Of a stretch of DNA of 40,943 nucleotides, positions 1-8,754 are shown one piece after another (position 1 is the first letter of the stretch; each line of letters begins with the position of its first letter). The stretch covers positions 1 to 40,943 of the forward strand of contig CAYZAY010000012.1 of NCBI GenBank assembly GCA_964476515.1. Direction: 5' to 3'. Below the pieces are notes generated by a model. It ran no database searches, was not told the origin of the DNA, and saw only the letters and a program-made list of their open reading frames with translations. Source of the stretch: JASMHC01 sp964476515. GTDB taxonomy: Bacteria; Pseudomonadota; Alphaproteobacteria; Rhodobacterales; Rhodobacteraceae. Position numbers and translations under genes: made by a program.

Positions 1-936
1 TGGAAGCCCCGGAACGGTTCCGCCGATAACTCCGCCGCCCTCAAGTTCAATTCTGGCAAGATACCAAGGGCTGGGTGCTGCGAAACCTAAATGCGGATCA
101 TTGGCTAGAAGCGTTCCGCCCGCTGCCGCGCGGAAGGGCATGGCTGCGAAAACGTTAGACGCGCCTGCGAATTCCCTTTCCTTAAACGGTGAATAGGCAA
201 GATCCGGCATTGGCGCAGCGTCGGCGTAGGTCGGCAAATCAGGGATCAATGACGCGAAATCTGGCAAAGCCGTTATACCGTTTCCCGGAACGTCGGGCAG
301 AATATCGGCAACCCGTTCTGGTGGAAGCATCAAAGACGTGCGTGCGCGTATGACTTCGTATTCCAGATGACCTGTTTGCTGCAAAGCCAGCGCTTTGACG
401 ACCGCAAGCGAATCTGCGGGCGTCCAAGGCGGCACGTCTTGCTTGAAGAGAAACATTTCAGGCGCGCCGCGGCCCAGCGCATCTTTGTTGATTTCACGAA
501 TACGTGTGTTGACGCCAGTGGCATATGCTTCAAGTGCGGCCAAGGCCTCTGGACTTTGCGCTGAAACAGAATCGACCGCCGCGTCATAAAGACCCAAGCG
601 GCGAAGCAGAGTATCAATGTAAAGCGTTCGCTCGCCAAACACTTCGGACATGCGGCCCTGCACCGTGCGCCGAATGACCAGCATTTGCCATAGCCGATCC
701 TGAGCGTGGACATAGCCCAGCCCAAACATTACATCTTCGTTTGTTTGGCCAAATATGTGGGGAACATTGGCTGTGTCCCGTACAATCCGCACCTCGCTAG
801 AGATACCCGCAACACTGACCGTCTTGTCGTATTCGGGAAGCGAACGGCTGGCCAAATAGTAAACCAAAACAACGGTCAGTCCGGCTAAAATAGCCAGTCC
901 GGTGCTTAGTCTTAAAAGCCAGCGAAATACGGTCAT
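1..936 (-). CDS. Penicillin acylase family protein (N-terminal 312 residues; runs off the left edge)
   Basis: The reading frame is open from the ATG at 934-936 to base 1, so only the first 312 codons are present. Residues about 9-29 form one hydrophobic segment, a signal peptide or membrane anchor. After it comes the family's N-terminal pattern: RDTANVPHIFG at about 53-63 and LGYVHAQDRLWQM at about 73-85. The sequence GASNVFAA puts Ser260 where family members cut themselves between the alpha and beta chains and expose the catalytic Ser; ANDPHLG follows at 278-284, as usual. Members are periplasmic N-terminal-nucleophile hydrolases of amides such as beta-lactam side chains or acyl-homoserine lactones; the substrate here cannot be told. 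It is divergent from the dehydrogenase gene, with about 80 bases between them. Family confident, substrate unknown. Confidence 0.9.
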   Translation of the reverse strand, partial: MTVFRWLLRLSTGLAILAGLTVVLVYYLASRSLPEYDKTVSVAGISSEVRIVRDTANVPHIFGQTNEDVMFGLGYVHAQDRLWQMLVIRRTVQGRMSEVFGERTLYIDTLLRRLGLYDAAVDSVSAQSPEALAALEAYATGVNTRIREINKDALGRGAPEMFLFKQDVPPWTPADSLAVVKALALQQTGHLEYEVIRARTSLMLPPERVADILPDVPGNGITALPDFASLIPDLPTYADAAPMPDLAYSPFKEREFAGASNVFAAMPFRAAAGGTLLANDPHLGFAAPSPWYLARIELEGGGVIGGTVPGLP

Positions 937-1018
937 GTTAAGGTCCCCTGTTGACCCTGCCAAACAGCCAAGTAGTCTCTGCCAGCTTGTAGCGCAACAC
1001 GATCATAGGGGAAAGAAT

Positions 1019-1891
1019 ATGGCGAAGGTGGCATTTCTTGGTTTGGGAGTCATGGGATACCCGATGGCAGGTCATTTGGCAGCAGCCGGACATGACGTGA
1101 CGGTTTACAACCGGACGACCGCCAAGGCTGAGGCATGGGTAGCACAGCATGGCGGTTCATTTGGATCAACTCCGGCCGAAGCTTCTAAAGGGGTGGAAAT
1201 GGTATTTGCCTGCGTCGGCAACGATAACGATCTTCGTTCGGTCTGCACCGGAGAAGACGGCGCTTTCGCTTCGATGGCAAAGGGCACAATCTTTGTTGAT
1301 CACACGACGGTGTCCGCCAAGGTGACAGCCGAATTATATGCGTTAGGAAGCGATCAGGGTCTCCAGTTTGTTGACGCCCCAATCTCAGGTGGGCAGGCTG
1401 GCGCTGAAAATGGTGTTCTATCGGTCATGTGCGGCGGTGATGTGGATGCCTATGACAAAGCCGAACCAATTATCGGTGCCTATGCCCGAATTTGCCGTCG
1501 TATCGGCGAAAGCGGTGCGGGGCAGATGACCAAAATGTGCAACCAGATTGCGATTGCAGGCTTGGTGCAAGGTTTATCCGAAGCCCTTCATTTCGCTGAG
1601 AAATCAGGTTTGGACGGGCGTGCCGTGGTCGAAGTCATTTCTCAGGGTGCCGCGGGTAGCTGGCAGATGGCTAACCGATACGAGACGATGATTGACGACC
1701 ATTTTGAACATGGATTTGCCGTTGATTGGATGCGCAAAGACCTAGGTATTTGCCTATCAACAGCAGATGAAAACGGAGCAAGCCTTCCTGTGACAGCCTT
1801 GGTTGATCAGTTCTATAAGGACGTACAGAAATTAGGCGGTGGTCGTTGGGACACATCGAGCCTGTTCAAGCGACTTCGTGAGGCAGGCTAG
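1019..1891 (+). CDS. NAD(P)-dependent beta-hydroxyacid dehydrogenase (3-hydroxyisobutyrate dehydrogenase family)
   Basis: This is a 290-residue cytosolic oxidoreductase. It has the N-terminal Rossmann motif GLGVMG (8-13), the substrate-binding signature DAPISGG (119-125) and the catalytic lysine K172 with N175 in the GQMTKMCNQ segment. K240 in the second domain is also a conserved position of the family. The frame is open further upstream, but the ATG at 1019 is preceded by AGGGGA and begins exactly at the Rossmann strand, so it is taken as the start. The family includes 3-hydroxyisobutyrate dehydrogenase (valine breakdown), tartronate semialdehyde reductase and succinic semialdehyde reductases, and sequence alone does not choose among them. 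No valine-catabolism genes lie beside it. A terminator follows directly. Confidence 0.88.
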   Translation: MAKVAFLGLGVMGYPMAGHLAAAGHDVTVYNRTTAKAEAWVAQHGGSFGSTPAEASKGVEMVFACVGNDNDLRSVCTGEDGAFASMAKGTIFVDHTTVSAKVTAELYALGSDQGLQFVDAPISGGQAGAENGVLSVMCGGDVDAYDKAEPIIGAYARICRRIGESGAGQMTKMCNQIAIAGLVQGLSEALHFAEKSGLDGRAVVEVISQGAAGSWQMANRYETMIDDHFEHGFAVDWMRKDLGICLSTADENGASLPVTALVDQFYKDVQKLGGGRWDTSSLFKRLREAG

Positions 1892-1896
1892 AAACG

Positions 1897-1926
1897 AAAA
1901 AGCCGCAAGGGTTACTTGCGGCTTTT
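1897..1926 (+). terminator. Rho-independent terminator after the dehydrogenase, probably bidirectional
   Basis: A 9-bp stem (AGCCGCAAG 1901-1909 with CTTGCGGCT 1915-1923) has a 5-base loop. An A run stands before it and TTTT after it. It lies between convergent genes, so it can serve the dehydrogenase and the SYLF lipoprotein gene. Confidence 0.85.
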
Positions 1927-1946
1927 ATATTCGTTGGGTATCGCGT

Positions 1947-2510
1947 TTAGGGAATGATGCGCGAATACTTCATGCCTTCGATCGTTGCGCCGATGCGAAC
2001 GCCGGCTTGCCCAAATACCATCGCCAGAACCGGATCTGAGATTGTGGTGGTGTCAGCCTTGAACGAGTCGCCTTCGTTCTGGAAAACGTATTCAAGATCA
2101 GCCCCAGCGACCCATCCGGTTGAGCGGCGGAAATCTGCCAATGCGTCTTCAGTCATGAAGAAAAGAGTATGGGCGTATTGCTGTGCACCGAACTGGAATC
2201 CCGCGCTGGCTTGGGTGACCGAATAATAATCGACGGTCACATCACCCACACGAAGGGCACCGCGACCGTATGCTGCACCAAAGCCCATTCCGGCTTCGGT
2301 GATCAGTGGCATGACCAGTACGCCCGCTGCTTTTTCAGCGATGTCCCGTGTCGATGGGTAAGTATTGTGAAGATAATCAAGGGTTTGATCAACGCGCGCG
2401 TCGATAGTTGGTGCGCCGTTGCTGCCAACCCCATTTGCGCAGGCTGTCATCGTGCTGATTGCGCCCGCGCCTAGGCCGAGAGTTACAAATCGTCTGGTGT
2501 AATTGGTCAT
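1947..2510 (-). CDS. SYLF-domain (YSC84-type) lipoprotein
   Basis: The product has 187 residues. The N-terminus is twin-arginine-like and hydrophobic (YTRRF followed by GLGAG) and ends at Cys24 in MTAC, a plausible though atypical lipobox, so a lipid-anchored envelope protein is likely. The rest matches the SYLF/YSC84 domain: AEKAAGVLVMP, a glycine-rich GMGFGAAYGRGAL stretch, then QFGAQQYAHTLFF and the C-terminal VFGQAGVRIGATIEG. SYLF domains bind phosphoinositides in eukaryotes; the role in bacteria is unsettled. The frame is open 27 codons further upstream, but ATG 2510 starts the signal-like sequence and is preferred. It ends against a shared terminator. Confidence 0.82.
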   Translation of the reverse strand: MTNYTRRFVTLGLGAGAISTMTACANGVGSNGAPTIDARVDQTLDYLHNTYPSTRDIAEKAAGVLVMPLITEAGMGFGAAYGRGALRVGDVTVDYYSVTQASAGFQFGAQQYAHTLFFMTEDALADFRRSTGWVAGADLEYVFQNEGDSFKADTTTISDPVLAMVFGQAGVRIGATIEGMKYSRIIP

Positions 2511-2608
2511 GGTTTTTGCCTGTGTATACGCCGATGTCGGGGCTTTGCGCCCTTTTATGTTCTGGCGCAATACTACGTGGTTCTTGCCCAACTGTCACGC
2601 AAGATCGG

Positions 2609-3610
2609 CTATTTGCCCGCCAGCGCCTTTGCGACTTTAGGTGCAAAGTACGTTAAGATGCCGTCACATCCCGCGCGTTTGAAGCACATCAGGCTTTCAA
2701 TCATGGCTTTGTCACCATCAATCCAACCGTTTTGCGCAGCGCCTGCGATCATCGCGTATTCACCTGATACCTGATAGGCAAATGTCGGAACGCCGAACGT
2801 ATCCTTCACCCGTCTGCAGACGTCCAGATACGGTATCCCGGGTTTGACCATGACCATATCCGCGCCTTCGTTCAGGTCGCGTGCTACAAGGCGCAAAGCT
2901 TCATCCGAATTAGCTGGATCCATTTGGTAGGTGGATTTGTCCCCCTTCAACGCTCCGCTTGCGCCGACCGCGTCACGGAATGGGCCATAAAATGCGGATG
3001 CGTATTTGGCCGAATAACTGAGAAGCGCCACGTTTTTGTGGCCAGCAGCTTCAAGAGCCGCGCGTAATGCTCCAATCCGACCGTCCATCATATCGGAGGG
3101 TCCGATGATGTCAGCGCCTGCATCTGCCTGAGACAAGGCTTGTTTCACCAAAGCCTCGACAGTGCGGTCGTTAACAATTTCGCCGTTTTCCACGAAACCA
3201 TCGTGCCCGTTGATATTGTAGGGATCCAAAGCAACGTCGGTCATTACCGCCATATCGGGTACAGCGTCCTTGATCGCCCGCGTCGCGCGATTGGACAGGT
3301 TGTCGGGGTTCCACGCTTCAGCGCAGTTTTCGGTCTTCAAAGACGGATCGGTGTAGGGAAATAGGCATATCGCCGGAATCCCCAGATCAGCGGCCTCCTT
3401 TGCCACTTCGACGATTTTATCAACGGATCGTCGTGTAACGCCGGGCATGGATGGTATGGGTTCTTCCACACCTTCGCCGTCGCGCACGAATACGGGCCAG
3501 ATGAAATCACCGGCTGACAGATAATTTTCACGGACCAAATCACGCACAGAAGCAGTCGCACGATTGCGTCTAAGACGGGCCGCAGGGAAGGGGGCTACGA
3601 TGGATTGCAT
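2609..3610 (-). CDS. hemB: Porphobilinogen synthase (delta-aminolevulinic acid dehydratase), Mg-type
   Basis: HemB condenses two 5-aminolevulinate molecules to porphobilinogen, the second step of tetrapyrrole synthesis feeding haem and, in some relatives, bacteriochlorophyll. At 333 residues it has the normal length. Both active-site lysines are seen: K202 in LLSYSAKYAS and K256 (the Schiff-base lysine) in MVMVKPG. Where zinc enzymes carry three cysteines, this one reads DVALDPY (125-131), the metal-switch variant of Mg-type or metal-independent enzymes such as that of Rhodobacter. The ATG at 3610 is preceded by AAAGG; a TTG one codon earlier is possible but less likely. The opposite-strand gene at 3733 is divergent. 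Confidence 0.96.
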   Translation of the reverse strand: MQSIVAPFPAARLRRNRATASVRDLVRENYLSAGDFIWPVFVRDGEGVEEPIPSMPGVTRRSVDKIVEVAKEAADLGIPAICLFPYTDPSLKTENCAEAWNPDNLSNRATRAIKDAVPDMAVMTDVALDPYNINGHDGFVENGEIVNDRTVEALVKQALSQADAGADIIGPSDMMDGRIGALRAALEAAGHKNVALLSYSAKYASAFYGPFRDAVGASGALKGDKSTYQMDPANSDEALRLVARDLNEGADMVMVKPGIPYLDVCRRVKDTFGVPTFAYQVSGEYAMIAGAAQNGWIDGDKAMIESLMCFKRAGCDGILTYFAPKVAKALAGK

Positions 3611-3732
3611 CAAGCGGAACCTTTATTCTATTGAGTACCGTCGCAAGCCTTTGGAAAACACCCTCTGGGCAAGCGGTTTGATGCAGGCTAATACCTTCGC
3701 ATTGGAATGAAAAGCACAGACGGAACCGAACC

Positions 3733-4251
3733 TTGGACCTACTTAACCTGATTGAGACAAACTCATTCTCTAGTATCTGGTTCTGGATTCTTGTGGCTAT
3801 AAGCTGGTCATCGGGCAGCCATTGGATTTTGGGCGTTCCCTACGATCTTGTTCAGCGCGCCCGTAAAGAGGGCGGAGTGACCGAAGAACGCGTTCACATG
3901 CTGTTGTTGATCAACGCATCGCGTCTAAAAAACATTCAACGGATCGCAGGGTTTGTATTAACCGGCATTGTGAGTTTCTTTTTGACAGTTATCGGCATTC
4001 TTGGTTTCGTTTATTGGATCGAGTTATTCCAAGCATTGTTCATGCTGACCTTCCCCTGGGTGTTAGTCGGCATGATTACAGTCAGCGCGGCGCGCAATCT
4101 GGGGGATGATCTTCCAACGGGTGAAGACCTGTTCAGAATGTTCCGCAGACTTCGCATGGCCATTCAAGCTATTGGACTGACCACGATTTTTGTCACTTCC
4201 GTTTGGGGCATGTATTTCGTTATTCCGGTTTCAAGTTTCCCCGGCACCTAA
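3733..4251 (+). CDS. Conserved small integral membrane protein upstream of mfd (often annotated 'component of SufBCD complex')
   Basis: The product has 172 residues with four hydrophobic segments: about 14-33 (tryptophan-rich), 70-95, 98-119 and 145-165. A charged loop from about 40 to 66 contains the pattern QRARKEGGVTEERVHMLLL. I recall similar proteins from Rhodobacteraceae genomes under the label 'component of SufBCD complex', but no suf gene is here and nothing visible supports that role. The only start in frame is TTG at 3733, with a weak ribosome-binding site. mfd begins 48 bases after the stop in the same direction, so the two may be co-transcribed. Real gene likely; function unknown. 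Confidence 0.75.
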   Translation: MDLLNLIETNSFSSIWFWILVAISWSSGSHWILGVPYDLVQRARKEGGVTEERVHMLLLINASRLKNIQRIAGFVLTGIVSFFLTVIGILGFVYWIELFQALFMLTFPWVLVGMITVSAARNLGDDLPTGEDLFRMFRRLRMAIQAIGLTTIFVTSVWGMYFVIPVSSFPGT

Positions 4252-4298
4252 GCCGAGATATTCCCCCGTTCAATCGGGCAGCTCAAATCGGATTTTCA

Positions 4299-7200
4299 AT
4301 GTCATCTCCTGCAAAAATTACAGTCGGTGGAGCACCAGAAGGGTTTGACGCCCAACTGATCCTGAATGAGATTGCAAAGTCCGATGGTCCGGTGTGCCAC
4401 ATAGCACGGGATGCGAACCGTCTGGCAGCGATGCAGGAAACGCTGACGCTGATTGCCCCTGAGCTTCCGGTATTCGTATTTCCCGGCTGGGACTGTGTTC
4501 CCTATGACCGCGTGTCACCTAATGCCGAAATATCGGCGGCTCGGATGGCGTGTTTGGCCTCTCTGGCTCATCAGATGCCCAAGCGGTACGTGCTTTTAAC
4601 AACGTTAAACGCAGCTACCCAACGTGTTCCTGCGCGTGAAATCTTAAAAACCTCAGCCTTTGCGGCCCATGTTGGTGAAAGACTTGACGAAAAAGCGCTT
4701 CGTGGATTTCTGGTTAGAATGGGTTTCACGCAAAGCCCAACAGTGATGGAGCCGGGTGATTACGCAATTCGCGGCGGGATCATAGACATATTCCCTCCTG
4801 GGGACAGCGGACCGGTTCGTTTGGATATGTTTGGCGACATCCTCGACGGTATTCGAAAATTTGATCCCGCAAACCAGATGACAACCGAAAAGCTGGATAC
4901 GATTGAGCTGGCGCCAGTATCCGAGGTTATCTTGGACGAGGCGGCTATCACCCGCTTTCGTCAGTCCTATCGGATCGAGTTTGGGGCCGCCGGCACCGAC
5001 GATCCGCTGTACGAGGCCGTGAGCGCAGGTAAGAAGTACCAAGGCGTCGAACATTGGATGCCTTTCTTTCACGACACGCTTGAAACCCTGTTTGACTATA
5101 TTCCGTCGGCAACGCTTACATATGATGACCAACTGACGCCGGCCCGTATTGCGCGGTGGGAAAGCGTAGAAGACCAGCATGAAACGCGTATGCATGCGTT
5201 GTCGCAAAAGGAGCGAATGGATACGGTCTATAAGCCGGTGTCGCCTGATCTATTGTATTTAACTGACGATGCATGGGTAAAGGCTACGCACAGCCACCGC
5301 ACTCTACAGTTTTCACCACTACAGATGCCATCTGGCCCCGGGGTTATTGATGCCGGCGGGCGTATCGGCCGAAATTTCTCGCCCGAACGTCAGCAGGAAA
5401 GCATTAGCCTGTTTGGTGCTCTGGCTAGCCATATCACAACGCGGTTGGACGCAGGTCCGGTGGTTATCGCAAGCTATTCTGAAGGCGCAAGGGAACGTCT
5501 TAGCGGATTGATCGAAGACGAAGGGTTGGGCGAAGCCATTCCCGTTCAGGATTTCCGTTCGGTCGGCAAGCGCGGGCTGCATCTGATTGTCTGGGGCCTA
5601 GAGCATGGTTATCAGACCGACGATCTAACAGTGATCTCGGAACAGGACGTACTGGGCGATCGTTTGATCCGCGCACCACGCAAAAAGCGGCGTGCCGAAA
5701 ATTTCCTGACCGAGGCCCAATCACTGTCACCTGGTGATCTGGTCGTCCATGTTGACCATGGTATTGGCCGATATCTGGGTATGGAGGTTATCACGGCTGC
5801 AGGTGCGGCCCATGAATGCCTATTATTGGAATATGCCGATAATTCAAAGCTCTACCTGCCGGTTGAAAACATTGAACTTCTGTCCAGATACGGCCATGAA
5901 GAAGGTCTGTTAGACAAGCTTGGTGGGGGTGCTTGGCAGGCTAAGAAAGCCAAGCTGAAACAACGCATCCGTGATATGGCAGATCGTTTGATCCGTATTG
6001 CCGCCGAACGCGCGTTGCGAAAAGCACCTGTTCTGGATCCGCCAATAGGGATGTGGGAAAGCTTCTTGGCCCGTTTTCCCTATCAAGAAACAGACGACCA
6101 GTTACGCGCAATTGGCGATGTTCTGGATGATATGACATCTGGCCAACCCATGGACCGATTGGTTTGTGGTGATGTGGGCTTTGGCAAAACCGAAGTTGCG
6201 CTTCGTGCGGCTTTTGTTGCTGCTATGTCCGGTGTTCAGGTTGCGGTGATTGCCCCAACTACTCTTTTGGCCCGTCAACACGCCAAAAGCTTTGCAGAGC
6301 GGTTCCGCAGCTTCCCACTAGAAGTTCGACAACTATCGCGATTTGTTTCAGCAAAAGACGCCAACGCGACCAGAGAAGGGCTATCGCGCGGAACTGTAGA
6401 CATTGTGATCGGCACCCATGCTTTGCTGGCAAAAAGTGTTCGTTTCCAAAACCTTGGGCTGTTGATCGTCGACGAAGAACAGCATTTTGGCGTGACGCAC
6501 AAAGAGCGGCTAAAACAGATGCGTAGCGACATTCATGTTTTGACGCTCACGGCCACGCCTATCCCACGGACTCTACAACTATCGCTAAGTGGTGTGCGTG
6601 ATTTGTCTATCATCGGCACACCCCCGATAGATCGTCTCGCGATCCGTACTTATGTCAGTGAATTTGACGCTGTGACGATCCGCGAGGCTCTATTGCGGGA
6701 ACATTATCGCGGTGGGCAAAGTTTCTATGTCGTTCCACGGATCAGTGATCTGCCCGAGATCGAAGACTTCCTGAGAGAGCAATTGCCGGAACTGACCTAC
6801 GTGGTGGCCAACGGTCAGATGGCAGCGGGCGAGCTGGATGATCGCATGAATGCTTTCTATGACGGTAAGTTCGATGTGCTTCTTGCAACGACCATTGTTG
6901 AATCCGGTTTGGATATTCCGACCGCCAACACAATGGTCGTACATCGCGCTGACATGTTTGGTTTGGCCCAGCTATATCAAATTCGCGGTCGGGTCGGGCG
7001 ATCCAAGACGCGGGCCTATGCCTATCTTACGACGAAACCTCGTGCACGTCTGACGACGACTGCTGAAAAGCGTCTTCGGGTTCTTGGATCACTGGATACG
7101 CTTGGCGCTGGCTTCACACTGGCGTCTCAGGACCTTGATATTCGCGGGGCAGGCAATCTGTTGGGCGAAGAACAATCCGGTCAAATGCGGGATGTGGGCT

Positions 7201-7760
7201 ACGAGCTTTATCAATCCATGCTGGAAGAAGCGATTGCCAAAATCCGCGCCGGTGAAATGGAAGGCCTATCCGACGCTGACGACCACTGGGCACCACAGAT
7301 CAACCTTGGCGTTTCAGTGCTGATCCCAGAGGTCTTCGTGCCTGATCTAGATGTTCGACTGGGGCTTTACCGTCGCTTGTCGTCTCTTTTGACCAAGGTT
7401 GAGCTGGAAGGTTTCGCAGCGGAACTTATCGATAGATTTGGTAAGCTTCCAAAAGAGGTGAACACATTGTTGTTGGTCGTCCGGATCAAGGCCATGTGCA
7501 AGCGCGCAGGCATCGCCAAATTGGATGGCGGTCCGAAAGGCGCAACGATTCAGTTCCACAACGACAAGTTCGCATCGCCCGAAGGGTTGGTCGAATTCAT
7601 ACGTGATCAACGCGGTCTTGCGAAAGTCAAAGACAACAAGATCATCGTGCGGCGTGACTGGAAGAAAGATAGCGACAAGATCAAGGGTGCATTCGCGATT
7701 GCACGGGATCTTGCTGAAAAGGTTGTTGCTGCGAAAAAGGCTAAGAAAGCAGGGTCTTAA
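4299..7760 (+). CDS. mfd: Transcription-repair coupling factor Mfd
   Basis: Mfd displaces RNA polymerase stalled at DNA lesions and recruits UvrA for strand-specific excision repair. The 1153-residue product is full length. Order: UvrB-like N-terminal domains; the RNA-polymerase-interacting CarD-like domain from about residue 478 (GDLVVHVDHGIGRYLGME); then the RecG-like translocase with Walker A GDVGFGKT (624-631), DEEQ box (725-728) and LTATPIPRT; the helicase C-terminal motif RGRVGRS; and the C-terminal TRCF domain. The frame extends 32 codons upstream, but the ATG at 4299 gives the family's usual N-terminus. Its stop overlaps the convergent channel gene by 4 bases. With recG and ligA it makes this window rich in DNA-repair genes. 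Confidence 0.97.
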   Translation: MSSPAKITVGGAPEGFDAQLILNEIAKSDGPVCHIARDANRLAAMQETLTLIAPELPVFVFPGWDCVPYDRVSPNAEISAARMACLASLAHQMPKRYVLLTTLNAATQRVPAREILKTSAFAAHVGERLDEKALRGFLVRMGFTQSPTVMEPGDYAIRGGIIDIFPPGDSGPVRLDMFGDILDGIRKFDPANQMTTEKLDTIELAPVSEVILDEAAITRFRQSYRIEFGAAGTDDPLYEAVSAGKKYQGVEHWMPFFHDTLETLFDYIPSATLTYDDQLTPARIARWESVEDQHETRMHALSQKERMDTVYKPVSPDLLYLTDDAWVKATHSHRTLQFSPLQMPSGPGVIDAGGRIGRNFSPERQQESISLFGALASHITTRLDAGPVVIASYSEGARERLSGLIEDEGLGEAIPVQDFRSVGKRGLHLIVWGLEHGYQTDDLTVISEQDVLGDRLIRAPRKKRRAENFLTEAQSLSPGDLVVHVDHGIGRYLGMEVITAAGAAHECLLLEYADNSKLYLPVENIELLSRYGHEEGLLDKLGGGAWQAKKAKLKQRIRDMADRLIRIAAERALRKAPVLDPPIGMWESFLARFPYQETDDQLRAIGDVLDDMTSGQPMDRLVCGDVGFGKTEVALRAAFVAAMSGVQVAVIAPTTLLARQHAKSFAERFRSFPLEVRQLSRFVSAKDANATREGLSRGTVDIVIGTHALLAKSVRFQNLGLLIVDEEQHFGVTHKERLKQMRSDIHVLTLTATPIPRTLQLSLSGVRDLSIIGTPPIDRLAIRTYVSEFDAVTIREALLREHYRGGQSFYVVPRISDLPEIEDFLREQLPELTYVVANGQMAAGELDDRMNAFYDGKFDVLLATTIVESGLDIPTANTMVVHRADMFGLAQLYQIRGRVGRSKTRAYAYLTTKPRARLTTTAEKRLRVLGSLDTLGAGFTLASQDLDIRGAGNLLGEEQSGQMRDVGYELYQSMLEEAIAKIRAGEMEGLSDADDHWAPQINLGVSVLIPEVFVPDLDVRLGLYRRLSSLLTKVELEGFAAELIDRFGKLPKEVNTLLLVVRIKAMCKRAGIAKLDGGPKGATIQFHNDKFASPEGLVEFIRDQRGLAKVKDNKIIVRRDWKKDSDKIKGAFAIARDLAEKVVAAKKAKKAGS

Positions 7761-8116
7761 TCAGCATCTTCACTGCTAGGGGCATCAATGTTCGCGGGCT
7801 TTTCGGATGATTTCTTCCCAAGACCAGCGATCAACCATTCAGTATGTTCTTCGCGCTTTTTCATTGCGAACACACCGAACTGTTGGATGGCCACAGCGAA
7901 AACACCAAGGCCCACAAAGATAAAGACCGTTGTTCCAATCTTTCCAAGCGCTGTCGCCGGAACAAGGCTTCCGTAGCCTACGGTAGACAGGGTTACGACA
8001 GTAAAAAAGTAGCTGTCCAGCCAGGTCCATTCCTCAACCGTATGAAAAAATACGGTTCCACTAACAACGATGACGAGAAGTGTGGTGAAGAGGGTCAGTA
8101 ACTTGAACAGGTTCAT
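7757..8116 (-). CDS. Two-helix potassium channel family protein
   Basis: A 119-residue protein has a first membrane helix at about 5-25, a pore helix and the K+ selectivity filter TVGYG (45-49), a second helix at about 58-80, and a charged cytoplasmic tail rich in K, E, S and D. This is the minimal KcsA-like 2-TM channel (Ion_trans_2 family); four copies would form a pore. No RCK/TrkA regulatory domain is fused or nearby. Its ATG overlaps the stop of the DsbA-family gene (ATGA), making it the third gene of a leftward operon. Its stop overlaps the mfd stop from the other strand. Confidence 0.88.
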   Translation of the reverse strand: MNLFKLLTLFTTLLVIVVSGTVFFHTVEEWTWLDSYFFTVVTLSTVGYGSLVPATALGKIGTTVFIFVGLGVFAVAIQQFGVFAMKKREEHTEWLIAGLGKKSSEKPANIDAPSSEDAD

Positions 8117-8754
8117 TGTAATGATTCGTCCTTACCGGTGATTTCGTCGATGACCTTCACCCAAAGATCAGCAGGTTGCGCGCCGGGTACAGCGTGTTGC
8201 CCGCCTAGGATAAATGTCGGAACAGAATTGACGCCCATCTCACGCGCTTCGGCGTCACGGGTTGTGATATTATCGAGATCGGTTTCGGATTTAAGAAGCT
8301 TTAGCGTCGCCGAAGCATCCATGCCCAAAGCGTCTGCCAGATCGGCCAGTACCTCTTTGTTTCCGATATCACGGCCCTCGCAAAAGTACGCTGCAAACAG
8401 AGAATCGACCATGTCATATTGCTTGCCTTCAAAACCAGCCCAATGGATCACACGATGCGCGTCAATCGTATTTGGGGTCGTTTTGATCGCGCCAAAGTCA
8501 ATCTCAAGTCCGGCTTCTTCTGCATGGCGGGCGATGTCTGAATAAACGCTAATCGCGCCCTGTTTACCGCCAAACTTGGTTTCTAGATATTCGCGGCGAT
8601 CCATACCGTATTTGGGCATGTCGGGGTTTAGCTGAAAAGGATGCCACTGGACTTCAAACGGGTGGTTTGGTCGAAGTGACATTGCATCTTCGAGACGTTT
8701 TTTTCCGATGTAGCACCATGGGCAAATAGGATCTGAAAGGATGTCTAGTCTCAT
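8113..8754 (-). CDS. DsbA-family oxidoreductase (FrnE/HCCA-isomerase-like)
   Basis: The 213-residue thioredoxin-fold protein lacks a signal peptide, so it is cytoplasmic. The active site C11-P-W-C14 lies in DPICPWCYIGKKR, and the cis-proline is P179 in NSVPTF. A helical insertion separates the two halves of the thioredoxin fold, as in the DsbA/2-hydroxychromene-2-carboxylate isomerase/FrnE group. Members with CPWC are thiol-disulfide oxidoreductases or GST-kappa-like enzymes; the substrate is unknown. ATGA overlaps on both sides (upstream acyl-CoA synthetase, downstream channel) show it is translated within one operon. Confidence 0.87.
   Translation of the reverse strand: MRLDILSDPICPWCYIGKKRLEDAMSLRPNHPFEVQWHPFQLNPDMPKYGMDRREYLETKFGGKQGAISVYSDIARHAEEAGLEIDFGAIKTTPNTIDAHRVIHWAGFEGKQYDMVDSLFAAYFCEGRDIGNKEVLADLADALGMDASATLKLLKSETDLDNITTRDAEAREMGVNSVPTFILGGQHAVPGAQPADLWVKVIDEITGKDESLQ

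Noticed and set aside
2535..2560. Weak GGGC/GCCC hairpin with TTTT on the plus strand
   Set aside because: Only four base pairs and no rightward gene ends there.
4653..5207. 184-codon leftward open frame inside mfd
   Set aside because: Antisense to a strongly conserved gene, with no domain or ribosome-binding site.
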